Shown in pieces: positions 25,577-33,251 of a stretch of 64,000 nucleotides of DNA; position 1 is the first letter of the stretch, and each line of letters opens with the position of its first letter. Below the pieces are notes generated by a model. The model had not been told where the DNA came from. It did not search any database and was given only the letters and a program-made list of their open reading frames with translations. A program made the translations under genes and the position numbers. This stretch comes from Comamonas sp. KCTC 72670 (GTDB lineage Bacteria; Myxococcota; Myxococcia; Myxococcales; Myxococcaceae): positions 1 through 64,000 of the forward strand of contig BNCN01000005.1 of NCBI GenBank assembly GCA_014656495.1. The letters run 5' to 3'.

Positions 25577-26348
25577 TCCGCCTCGCCACCGGCGAGAAGA
25601 GCTGCGCGAGGAAGCGCCGGGGAAATGGCTCCACGAGCCCGAGCGGATACTGCTCGGGCCCGGTGGGACGGTGGTAGGTGCCGAAGAGCCAGTCCGTCCA
25701 CGGCGCGAGGTTGCCGAAGTTATGCCGCGCCTGCCGCTCGCGCGCGTGGTGCCAGTGGTGCAGCTCGGGGGCGCCGAAGAGGAAGCCCAGCGGGCCCAGC
25801 GGCAGCCGCACGTTGGAGTGGATGAAGATGGCCCACATGCCGCGGAACGCGATAAGCATCGCCAGCGTCGGGAGCGGGAAGCCCATCATCAGCGCGGGGA
25901 GGTTCACCACCACCTGCGTGAGCAGGCCGTCGACGGGGTGCTCGCGGTGCGCGGCGAGCCAGTCGAGGTGCTCGGCGGAGTGGTGGACGGCGTGGAAGCG
26001 CCAGAGGAAGTCCACCTGGTGCGACAGCCGATGGAAGCCGTAGACGAGCAGGTCGCACAGCACCACCGCTTCCAACGCCTGCAGCCACCAGGGCTGGCGG
26101 GCCACCGCGGCCTGGAGGCCCCACAGCGCTTCGGTGTGGCAGAGCGACTTCACGCCGCTGAGGACGAACAGCGCCAGCGGCGCGAGGACGAGGTACTGCG
26201 CGACGAAGTAGGCCAGGTCCGTGCGGAAGCCCGGGCGCAGCAGCGGCTGTTCGGGGCGCGCCGCCCACGTCCGTTCCAGCGGCCAGAAGAGGACGGCCAG
26301 CACGACGAAGGACAACAGCATGCCGCCAAGGGCGGCCAGGTACGTCAT
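25497..26348 (-). CDS. Fatty acid hydroxylase/sterol desaturase family membrane protein
   Basis: A 283-residue membrane di-iron enzyme. Hydrophobic segments lie at about residues 3-22, 45-70 and 88-105, with a pair near 140-175. The His clusters that bind iron are present: HRLSH, HAVHHSAEHLDWLAAHREH and HHWHH (PELHHWHHARE). The family adds hydroxyl groups or double bonds to fatty acids or sterols. The last 30 residues are low-complexity and basic, lie in the overlap with the lipoprotein gene on the other strand, and may be a recent extension. ATG 26348 overlaps the stop of the small upstream membrane protein (ATGA), so the two are co-translated. Substrate unknown. Confidence 0.88.
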   Translation of the reverse strand: MTYLAALGGMLLSFVVLAVLFWPLERTWAARPEQPLLRPGFRTDLAYFVAQYLVLAPLALFVLSGVKSLCHTEALWGLQAAVARQPWWLQALEAVVLCDLLVYGFHRLSHQVDFLWRFHAVHHSAEHLDWLAAHREHPVDGLLTQVVVNLPALMMGFPLPTLAMLIAFRGMWAIFIHSNVRLPLGPLGFLFGAPELHHWHHARERQARHNFGNLAPWTDWLFGTYHRPTGPEQYPLGLVEPFPRRFLAQLFSPVARRTTDSSGTSREPRLRSHHRGSAPSAGN

Positions 26349-26596
26349 GGCGTGGCCGGGGGACCGGCGTCACCGGCGTCCGGCGCGTGCGGGGTGCTCG
26401 CGTCTGGCGTCTCCACGCTGGACCGGCTCACCTCGGTGGGGCCGCCCGCGAGCGCGTCCGCGGACCCGCGATAGAGAGCGCCCACTTTGGTGCCGCCGAA
26501 GAAAGTGGCGGCGCCCGTCAGCACGATGACTGCAAGTCCAATCACCGCGATGACCACGGTGACGGGGCCCAAGACCTTGCGCTTCTGTGAAGACAT
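26345..26596 (-). CDS. Small single-pass membrane protein
   Basis: An 83-residue protein with a basic N-terminus (SSQKRK), one transmembrane helix (about residues 10-33) and a Pro/Asp/Ala-rich tail that should lie outside the membrane. It overlaps the hydroxylase gene by ATGA. It could be an accessory subunit or a membrane anchor for the hydroxylase, but that rests only on coupling. I recognise no family. Confidence 0.65.
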   Translation of the reverse strand: MSSQKRKVLGPVTVVIAVIGLAVIVLTGAATFFGGTKVGALYRGSADALAGGPTEVSRSSVETPDASTPHAPDAGDAGPPATP

Positions 26597-26668
26597 GCGT
26601 GTTCCGGCTCCCGCTGTCCGGGCAATCTACACCACGGGGGGCGTTCGCGCGCCGCGGCCGGCGGCCCG

Positions 26669-28912
26669 TCAGTACACGTAGGGCGTCCGCTTCGCCCAGG
26701 TCGTCTTCCCGTAGTGCTTGTGCAGGTAGCGGAAGGCGGCCTGGGCCTCGGGCGTGCGTTGACCGCAGCCGCGCTTGCTGGCCTTGACGGCGCGGAACAG
26801 CGCGATGGGCGAGCGCGGGTCGTTGGGGTGCGCCTTGGCCCACGCGAGCGCGACGCGCGCGAAGTACGGCACCGAGTTCCCCGCGTCGACGAGCGCCTGC
26901 CACTCCCGCGCGGCGTCCTCGGCATCGGGCGGGGGCTCGAAGTGCACGGCGGTGAGCTGCTGCTCCTTCGACGGGCCGCACCACCCGTTGCGCGTATAGG
27001 ACATGTCCAGCGTGAGGTTGAGTTGGGGGCTGGTGTCCTGCAGCCGGTCCTCCAGGGGTTGGAGCCGCGCGGAGACCGCGGGCAGGCCCATGAGGAGCAG
27101 CTGCGCCTCGAACTGGCGCTCCTCGGCGGTGGGCTTGTCCACCAGCGCCAGCAGCTCCGCCTTCGCCGTCGGGTTGGTCTCCGCCAGGCGCTTCGCCACG
27201 CTTTGGAGGGTCGCGTCGTCCCCCACGATGGCCGCGCGCGCGAAGGCGGCCCAGAGCACCTGCCGGCGAGGTGCGGCGGGGTTGCCGTCAATCTCCGCCA
27301 GCGCGGCCAGCCGCTTCGCCGTCAGCCGAGGCTCCAGCGCGTACACCGTCTGAGGACTGAAGACGCGCGGCCGGGCGTCCCCTGGCGCGTCGTACGGACC
27401 GCCGAAGCTCTCATCCGAGGTGTAGTCCGCGACGTCGCTGAGCGACTCCGCCATGGCCTCCTCGAGGTTCCTCGCCAGCGCGAACCGTTCATCGCGCAGG
27501 AGGTTCCGCGAGGTGGGGCTGTGCCGCACCAGCTTGAAGGGCACGGAAGCGAGCCGCGCCCGCGCCGCCTCCAGGTCCCCGCGAGCGTGCAGGACCCGGG
27601 CGCTGTAGTAGGCGATGGACACGCCGGCCGGAGACTCGGGCGGAACCTTCGCCGCGGCCTCGAGCAGCGCGGGCAGGCCGGGAGAGTCGGGCGCCGCAGA
27701 CTTCAGCGCGGCGAGCAGCCACGTCACATGGCGGGTCTTCTTCCAGTGCGGCAACGCCAGGTCGTACAGGGCCTTGGTGCCTTCCTTCCGCTGCGCCGCG
27801 GTAATCGGCGCGTTGCCCATGGCCTGAAGCCAGGCGTAGAGCTCCGCCGCGGGCGCGGGGAGCCCCTCACACGTCGTGTCGGTGTGCACCCGCCACAGCA
27901 GGTTGAGGTCGCCGAGCTCCGAGGCGAGCGCCGAGCCTGTCCCCGGTTCGAGCACGTGCGACAGCAGCTCGCAGGCCCAGACCTTGGGCTGGAGCCGGTA
28001 GCGCACGATGCTACGCAGGCCTCGGGCGGGGCCATGGACTTGCGCGAGCTCGGGCGAGGCGAGGATGCCGTTCAGCAGCCGGTCCGCCTCGGTCAGACGC
28101 GAGAGGAAGAGGCCCTCGGGTTTGCGCGGCTCGTAGCGATAGCCCGCTGGCTGCTCCATCAGGGCCTGACGGACGTGCGTGCGCGCCACGAGGTACGCGG
28201 CGAGGACCCGGTGGGGTGACTCCTTCGTGTCTGCGATGGCCTGGAAGGCGGCGAGGGCCCCGGGATAGTCATCGCAGTAGAAGCGCGAGGACGCCTCTTG
28301 ATAGGCGCGCTCGGCCCGGCGGCGGGCCTGCTGCTCGGGGCTCACGCCTTCGTCGAGCTTGGGGTCGGGGTCCGGCAGGATGGTGCAGGCGCCGAAGACG
28401 GCGTCCTGGTTGCTCAGCCATTCTTCCAGCAACGCGGGGTGGTTCTTCCACGCCTTCGCGAGCGCGTCGGCCGTGTCCGCGGCCCGCCGGAGCGCGTCGT
28501 CATGGATGCGGATGCGCTGCGCGTAGTCCGACTCGCTCGTCATCTGGGGCTCGGCTTCGGGGACGCGCGGCGCGATGCGCTTGCGAATCGCCAGCCACCG
28601 GTCGAGGTCGGGCGTCGCGGTCCCTGGCGGCAGCACGCTGTGCGTGTTCTGCCAGCGGAGCACCAGGTGCCGCTGCTCCTCGGGCGTGGTGGGGATGCCC
28701 CGCATCGTCCGGTACGCATGGATGGCGTACATCGGATGCTCCCAACTGCTCACGATGCCCAGGCGCCCGGACGCGAACGGCTCGATGGGAAAGTCCGGCC
28801 GCCCGGTGTTGAAGAGCTCCGTTTGATAGGAGCTGGGGCCGCAGGCCCGCGCCTCGGTGGGGTGGAGCAGGAGCGAGAGACCACTGGTGCATGCGAGGAG
28901 CAGCTTCTTCAT
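26669..28912 (-). CDS. Large secreted protein, helical repeats, function unknown
   Basis: A 747-residue exported protein. The signal peptide is short and clear (KKLLLACTSGLSLLL, cut near ARA-CG). The mature part is rich in Ala/Leu helices with TPR-like spacing, for example YQEASSRFYCDDYPGALAAFQAIADTK and AAYLVARTHVRQAL, which suggests a solenoid. Cys are scattered, including a CGPSSYQTELF start that could form disulfides. ATG 28912 overlaps the stop of the DUF3142 lipoprotein (ATGA), so the two proteins are made together and may form a surface or periplasmic complex. The longer upstream frame is rejected because it crosses the upstream gene. No catalytic motif was seen. Confidence 0.8.
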   Translation of the reverse strand: MKKLLLACTSGLSLLLHPTEARACGPSSYQTELFNTGRPDFPIEPFASGRLGIVSSWEHPMYAIHAYRTMRGIPTTPEEQRHLVLRWQNTHSVLPPGTATPDLDRWLAIRKRIAPRVPEAEPQMTSESDYAQRIRIHDDALRRAADTADALAKAWKNHPALLEEWLSNQDAVFGACTILPDPDPKLDEGVSPEQQARRRAERAYQEASSRFYCDDYPGALAAFQAIADTKESPHRVLAAYLVARTHVRQALMEQPAGYRYEPRKPEGLFLSRLTEADRLLNGILASPELAQVHGPARGLRSIVRYRLQPKVWACELLSHVLEPGTGSALASELGDLNLLWRVHTDTTCEGLPAPAAELYAWLQAMGNAPITAAQRKEGTKALYDLALPHWKKTRHVTWLLAALKSAAPDSPGLPALLEAAAKVPPESPAGVSIAYYSARVLHARGDLEAARARLASVPFKLVRHSPTSRNLLRDERFALARNLEEAMAESLSDVADYTSDESFGGPYDAPGDARPRVFSPQTVYALEPRLTAKRLAALAEIDGNPAAPRRQVLWAAFARAAIVGDDATLQSVAKRLAETNPTAKAELLALVDKPTAEERQFEAQLLLMGLPAVSARLQPLEDRLQDTSPQLNLTLDMSYTRNGWCGPSKEQQLTAVHFEPPPDAEDAAREWQALVDAGNSVPYFARVALAWAKAHPNDPRSPIALFRAVKASKRGCGQRTPEAQAAFRYLHKHYGKTTWAKRTPYVY

Positions 28913-29691
28913 GGTGTGAGCCCCGTCACCGCGCGCGTGAACGCCTCGGGCGTCCAGGGGCGGGGGTTGAAAAGATAGAGCGTGGAGACACCGGACGGCA
29001 CGGCCTGCCACTCATCGAGCGCCAATCCCACGCTGCCACGGCAGGGCGCGGGCACGCCGCGCTCGAAGCGGGCGCGCCAGGTGGCGGCGTCCGGGCCCAT
29101 GCGGAAGAGCTGGGGCACCACCTCGTCCACGGGCGCGCGCGTCAGCCAGCTTCCCGGCGCGCACCACGAGGCCAGGCCCGTGATGGAGAGCGTCATCGTG
29201 GAGGGCAGTCGTCGCCGGAGCGCCTGGAGCAGCGCGACGTAGGCGTCGTATTCGGAAGCGCGGGCGTCGAAGTCGAGCTGGAGGCCCGTGAGCTCCGGGC
29301 GGTTCGCCAGCGTGGCCAGCCGCTCCGCCAGGGCCTGCAGACGCTCAGGCGGGTAGTTCGCGAGCGAGGCCCGGGGCTGGGCCTCCATGCGCACCGTGGC
29401 CTGGAGCTTCATGCCGGGAGGCACATGGAGCGGGTAGCGGCGGGGTTGCTCCCGCACCTCCGTCTCCGTGAGCGCGAGCGTGGCGAGCAGGAAGGCCACG
29501 CGGGCCGGCCGCCCCGCGTCCGCGAGGAAGCGGAGGTCTTCGGGCCGCTCCCAGGCCCAGAGCACGACCTGGGGCGGGGCCGGGGCGGGTGGGGACTGAC
29601 ACGCCGCGCACAGCAGCGCCGCGGCGAGGGTGGCCCGGGGGCCACGCCGTGTCCTTGCTGCCGCATGCGTCGAGGCGTTCTTCAGAGGCAT
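28909..29691 (-). CDS. DUF3142-type lipoprotein
   Basis: A 260-residue protein with a lipoprotein-like signal ending LLCAAC (Cys31); the N-terminus before it is long and basic. The mature part has features of DUF3142: VVLWAWERPEDLRFL at the start, ELTGLQLDFDARASEYDAYVALLQALRRRL (a TIM-barrel-like strand with LDFDA), and LSITGLASWC. This resembles glycoside-hydrolase-like barrels, but activity is not known. The frame has ATG 29691 without a clear ribosome site; a later start is possible. It is the first gene of a coupled pair with the 747-residue secreted protein. Confidence 0.75.
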   Translation of the reverse strand: MPLKNASTHAAARTRRGPRATLAAALLCAACQSPPAPAPPQVVLWAWERPEDLRFLADAGRPARVAFLLATLALTETEVREQPRRYPLHVPPGMKLQATVRMEAQPRASLANYPPERLQALAERLATLANRPELTGLQLDFDARASEYDAYVALLQALRRRLPSTMTLSITGLASWCAPGSWLTRAPVDEVVPQLFRMGPDAATWRARFERGVPAPCRGSVGLALDEWQAVPSGVSTLYLFNPRPWTPEAFTRAVTGLTP

Positions 29692-29761
29692 CGTGGTTGC
29701 CGGGCCGCGTCCGCGCGGCAGGCCGGACGGTTTGCAACCCGCGTTCCGTTCTTGGCGCGCC

Positions 29762-30559
29762 TCAGGCCTGGGCCGCGCGCCGGCTCTGGGCGCGGCGCTG
29801 GAGCCAGTTGCGGAGGAAGGCCTTCACCTCGGGGTGCTGCGACTCGCGGAAGGTGTCGGGCGGGCCGTACTCCACGACGCGGCCCTCGTGCATGAGGGCC
29901 AGGTGGTCCGCCATGCCGAACGCGGAGGCCACGTCCGGCGTGATGACGAGCGACGTGGCGCCGAGCTGCTGCTTGCCGGTGGTGATGATTTCGTTCACCG
30001 CCGCCGTGGTGAGCGGGTCCAGGCCGGCGGTGGGGTCGTCGTAGAGGAGAATCTTCGGCTGGAGGATGGTGGCGCGCGCGAAGCCCACGCGCTTCTGCAT
30101 GCCGCCGGAGAGCTCGCCCGGGAAGCGCTGCGTCGCGTGGGACAGGCCCACCCGCTCCAGCGTCTTGTTCACCGTCTCGGCGATCTCCTTCTCCGGCATG
30201 CGTGTGCGCTCGCGCAGCGGGAAGGCCACGTTGTCGAAGACGGTGAGCGAGTCGAAGAGGGCGTTGGCCTGGAAGAGGATGCCCTGCTTGCGGCGCATCT
30301 CGCTGAGGGCGCGCTCGTCCATCTTCGCGATGTCCTCGCCCTCGACCTGCACGGTGCCCCGGTCCGGCTCGAGCAGGCCCATGATGTGCTTCATCAGCAC
30401 CGTCTTGCCGGAGCCGGAAACGCCCAGCAGCACGCACGTGGTGCCCTCCGGCACCTCCAGGTTCACCCCGCGCAGCGCCTGCTGGTCGCCGAAGGACTTG
30501 TGGAGGTCCCGGACTTCAATGGCCAGCTTGGGGGACGGAGCGGGGCTCGAGGCACTCAT
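29762..30559 (-). CDS. MlaF-like ABC ATPase with altered catalytic residues
   Basis: A 265-residue ABC ATP-binding protein of the Mla/Mce lipid-transport type. Walker A GVSGSGKT, the Q-loop LFQANALFDSL and the signature LSGGMQKR are normal, and the overall text matches MlaF. Two key residues are changed. Walker B reads LLYDDPTAGLDP, so the catalytic Glu is Asp. The H-loop reads LVITPDVASAF, so the switch His is Pro. ATP hydrolysis should be strongly reduced. No permease or MlaD gene lies nearby. It may still bind ATP and act as a regulator, or it may use a distant partner. ATG 30559 is chosen because the residues before it are non-family. Confidence 0.88.
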   Translation of the reverse strand: MSASSPAPSPKLAIEVRDLHKSFGDQQALRGVNLEVPEGTTCVLLGVSGSGKTVLMKHIMGLLEPDRGTVQVEGEDIAKMDERALSEMRRKQGILFQANALFDSLTVFDNVAFPLRERTRMPEKEIAETVNKTLERVGLSHATQRFPGELSGGMQKRVGFARATILQPKILLYDDPTAGLDPLTTAAVNEIITTGKQQLGATSLVITPDVASAFGMADHLALMHEGRVVEYGPPDTFRESQHPEVKAFLRNWLQRRAQSRRAAQA

Positions 30560-30777
30560 GGCCGCGCGAACATAGTGCGCGTCCGTTGCCTTCCGCCTCC
30601 AAGAAGCGGCTGCCCGGGACGCAGCGGCCCGGCCGCCTGGCCTCCCGCCCGGTGTCAGCGGGTGTACGGCGCCGCACCTCCGGGCTTGCCCTGGGGGCAC
30701 AGGGCGCGATGCTGACGCACCTGTGGGTGTGACGGTGTGACACGGGGCGTGTCCAAGACACCCGGGAGGCATGGCGT
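30560..30777. promoter_or_regulatory. Divergent promoter region between two ABC ATPase genes
   Basis: A 218-base gap from which both ABC genes are transcribed. GGGAGG at about 30764-30769 serves as the ribosome site of the plus-strand gene. The segment GGTGTGACGGTGTGACACGG (30724-30743) contains a direct repeat of GGTGTGAC that may be an operator. No clear sigma-70 boxes were seen. Confidence 0.35.
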
Positions 30778-31791
30778 TTGGCGACGGTGTCCCTGGAGGA
30801 CGTGCGCAAGGTGTACCGGGGCGGCGTGGCCGCGGTGAAGGGCGTGAGCCTGGACATCGCGGACGGCGAGTTCATCTCGCTGGTGGGGCCGTCGGGCTGC
30901 GGCAAGTCCACGACGCTGAACCTCATCGCCGGGCTGGAGGAGCTGTCGGGCGGCACGCTGCGCATCGACGGCGCGGTGGTGAACGACCTGTCGCCGCGCG
31001 AGCGGGACATCGCCATGGTGTTCCAGAGCTACGCGCTCTACCCGCACCTGGACGTGGCGCGGAACCTGGCCTTCCCGCTGAAGGTCGCGGGGCTGGCGCG
31101 GGAGGACATCGACGCGCGCGTGCGCGAGGTGGCGGCCCTGCTGGGGCTGGATGCGCTGCTCTCGCGCAAGCCGAAGGAGCTGTCGGGCGGTCAGCGGCAG
31201 CGCGTGGCGCTCGGCCGGGCGCTGGTGCGGCGGCCCAAGGTGTTCCTCTTCGACGAGCCGCTGTCCAACCTGGACGCGGCGCTGCGCACGCAGATGCGGG
31301 GCGAAATCAAGAAGCTGCACGAGCAGCTCGGGGCCACGTTCATCTACGTCACGCACGACCAGGCGGAGGCGATGACGCTGTCGGACCGCGTGGTGGTGAT
31401 GAACCAGGGCGAGGTGCAGCAGGTGGCCCCGCCGCGCGAGCTGTACGACGCGCCCGCGAACCTGTTCGTGGCCGGCTTCTTCGGCGCGCCGCGCATCAAC
31501 CTGGTGAAGCCCGGGACGCTGGGTCAGCCGGAGGCGGACGTGGTGCTGGGGCTGCGGCCCGAGCACCTGGAGGTGGGGCAGGGCGAGGCCCCTCCCGGCG
31601 CGCTGGAGGGCCGCGTGTACCTGGTGGAGCCCATGGGCGCGGAGAGCTGGGTGACGGTGGAGTCCGCGGGCGAGCGGCTGGTCGCGCGCGCCGCCGGGGA
31701 CTTCCGGGTGCCCACCGGCGCGGCCGTGTGGCTGCGGTACGACGCGTCGAAGCTGCGGCGCTTCGACGCGAAGTCGGGGCGGGCCCTGTGA
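30778..31791 (+). CDS. MalK/UgpC-type ABC sugar transporter ATPase
   Basis: A 337-residue ATPase of the carbohydrate-importer class. Walker A GPSGCGKST, the Q-loop VFQSYALYPHL, the signature LSGGQRQR, Walker B VFLFDEPLSNLDA and the H-loop YVTHDQAEA are complete. The C-terminal 100 residues form the TOBE/MalK regulatory domain (VVLGLRPEHLEV). The start is TTG at 30778, 8 bases after GGGAGG. An ATG at 30771 is out of frame and would give non-family residues. No permease or sugar-binding gene lies beside it, so it may energise several importers, as MsmK-type ATPases do. It is convergent with, and 12 bases from, the next gene. Confidence 0.92.
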   Translation: MATVSLEDVRKVYRGGVAAVKGVSLDIADGEFISLVGPSGCGKSTTLNLIAGLEELSGGTLRIDGAVVNDLSPRERDIAMVFQSYALYPHLDVARNLAFPLKVAGLAREDIDARVREVAALLGLDALLSRKPKELSGGQRQRVALGRALVRRPKVFLFDEPLSNLDAALRTQMRGEIKKLHEQLGATFIYVTHDQAEAMTLSDRVVVMNQGEVQQVAPPRELYDAPANLFVAGFFGAPRINLVKPGTLGQPEADVVLGLRPEHLEVGQGEAPPGALEGRVYLVEPMGAESWVTVESAGERLVARAAGDFRVPTGAAVWLRYDASKLRRFDAKSGRAL

Positions 31792-31803
31792 AGGCGCTCG
31801 TGA

Positions 31804-32340
31804 CTACCAGACGGTTCGAAACTTCTCCTCGGGAAAGGCTTCCTTGGCGAGTTTGTTCAGGAACTGGTAGTCCGCCAGGACGCCGACGTCGCGCGAGCGA
31901 AGCTGCTTACCGTTCGCGTCGATGTAGATGAACTGGACGCAGCCCAGGCAGACGATGACATCCATCCACGTCTTGCCGCGCCAGTAGCGCAGCGCGATGT
32001 CCGGGTTGAACCCGCACTTCTTTTCCGGGATGGGATTGGGCTCCGACGCCGGGACGAAGGCGGCCACCAATTGCTTGCGTTGCGCCTCGTTCAGCTCGGG
32101 GCCCTCCTGGGGGAGCACGAAGTTCTCGCCGCTGTGGGGAAGGTCTTCCTCCTTCACGCCCGGGGGGAACTCGCGATGGTCGCGGCCCCAGGACTGCGGG
32201 TGGTCCGCGAGGAATATCTGCACCCGGTCCGGGCGGCGGAGGAAGGCCTCGTGGGGCGCCTCTGGCGTGGTGGAAGCTTCCGAGGTGCAGGCGAGGGCGG
32301 CTGGGAGGGTCAGCACGATGGCGAGCAGGGGCGTGCGCAT
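31804..32340 (-). CDS. Lipoprotein, function unknown
   Basis: A 178-residue protein with signal and lipobox ALAC (Cys18). The mature part holds a charged linker with PHEAFLRRPDRVQIFLADH and then a compact domain with KKCGFNPDIALRYWRGKTWMDVIVCLGCVQFIYID. The Cys in the last part (CGF, VIVCLGC) may pair. RYWRGKTWMDVIVCLGC looks like a beta-hairpin core of a family seen in myxobacterial lipoproteins, but I cannot name it. It ends 12 bases from the convergent ABC gene. Confidence 0.72.
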   Translation of the reverse strand: MRTPLLAIVLTLPAALACTSEASTTPEAPHEAFLRRPDRVQIFLADHPQSWGRDHREFPPGVKEEDLPHSGENFVLPQEGPELNEAQRKQLVAAFVPASEPNPIPEKKCGFNPDIALRYWRGKTWMDVIVCLGCVQFIYIDANGKQLRSRDVGVLADYQFLNKLAKEAFPEEKFRTVW

Positions 32341-32398
32341 CGGACGAACCTATCTCGTTTTCCCCAGCCTGAGAGGAATCGGCGCACGACCGCTCGCG

Positions 32399-32596
32399 TC
32401 AGGCGTAGACCTGCTCCCCTTCGAGCGACATGTCGAGCCGCCGGTTGAGCTGGTCCAGCCGGGTGAAGCGCTCGCGCAGCAGGTCGCGGTAGGCGCTCGG
32501 GGCCGCCTGGGCCATCTCTTCCTGCAGCGCGCGCAGCGCTGAGTCCAACGCTTGCTTCATCTCGCGGGCCTCCACCGCGGACAGTTCCAGCAGCAT
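32399..32596 (-). CDS. Small helical protein (65 aa)
   Basis: A 65-residue, mostly helical, charged protein (MLLELSAVEAREMKQALDS, then LREEMAQAAPSAYRDLLRERF-like heptads), probably a short coiled-coil. It has no signal peptide. The start is certain: a full Shine-Dalgarno AAGGAGGTG precedes ATG 32596, with 6 bases after its GGAGG core. The frame continues upstream over the opposite-strand gene, but that part lacks coding character. Function unknown. Confidence 0.72.
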   Translation of the reverse strand: MLLELSAVEAREMKQALDSALRALQEEMAQAAPSAYRDLLRERFTRLDQLNRRLDMSLEGEQVYA

Positions 32597-32600
32597 GGTG

Positions 32601-32609
32601 CACCTCCTT
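32601..32609 (-). promoter_or_regulatory. Strong ribosome binding site of the 65-aa gene
   Basis: AAGGAGGTG on the minus strand is the most complete Shine-Dalgarno seen in the window. It indicates high translation of a protein that is easy to miss. Confidence 0.75.
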
Positions 32610-32767
32610 CGCGCAACGTTAGGCACGCGTGGCGCTGGGCAGTGATGGCGTCTGCTCGGAACAAGCGGGGCCGGGCGCCCTGGCGCTGGGTGCACACGGC
32701 CCTGCCCGCTCTCACTGTTATCCGGGGCGCCCGGACGCGCGAGGCACCCAGGCGCGAGGAGGCCGGA

Positions 32768-33088
32768 GTGATTCGGACAGACGAGGTACACGAAGGCATG
32801 AGGGTCCGGACGGCGACGGGCGTCGTCCTCGGGCACGTGACGGCCATTGGAGACACGCACTTCGAGCTGGAGCCGGGGCTCGTCCCCATGCCCCGGCGCG
32901 ACTACCTCGTGGAGTTCTCCGACGTGGACTTCGTCAGCGGCAAGGACGTCTACCTGGTCGACGCGGACCACCCCATCCTCACGCTGGAGGTGGATGACGA
33001 CGGTGGCGCGCTTCCACCCCGCCATTCGAGGGGCATGGACCGGGAGCCGGTGAACGAAGACCTGGAGTCCGAGCCCGCGCGCGAGTGA
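32768..33088 (+). CDS. PRC-barrel/DUF2171-like small protein
   Basis: A 106-residue protein starting at GTG 32768, with GAGGAGG 5 bases upstream. The N-terminal 70 residues read as a PRC-barrel-like fold (MRVRTATGVVLGHVTAIGDTHFELEPGL, then YLVEFSDVDFVSGKDVYLV), as in DUF2171 proteins, which often serve as small adaptor domains. The C-terminal tail is acidic and disordered. A longer frame begins at 32552, but its extra residues are not coding-like. It is divergent from the 65-residue gene, about 170 bases apart. Confidence 0.7.
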   Translation: MIRTDEVHEGMRVRTATGVVLGHVTAIGDTHFELEPGLVPMPRRDYLVEFSDVDFVSGKDVYLVDADHPILTLEVDDDGGALPPRHSRGMDREPVNEDLESEPARE

Positions 33089-33251
33089 GTGACGCGGAGC
33101 GTCGCACGGCGAGGTGGCCCGGCTCCTGGACGGTGCCTCGCCGGGCCCGAAGGGTGGGGTAAGCGTCGGGAATCACTCAGGTTGTCCAGCCCTGGAATGT
33201 CAGACGGTCAGGTTAAACGTGACCGCTTCGACGGGCCTTCCAGGTGGGTTC

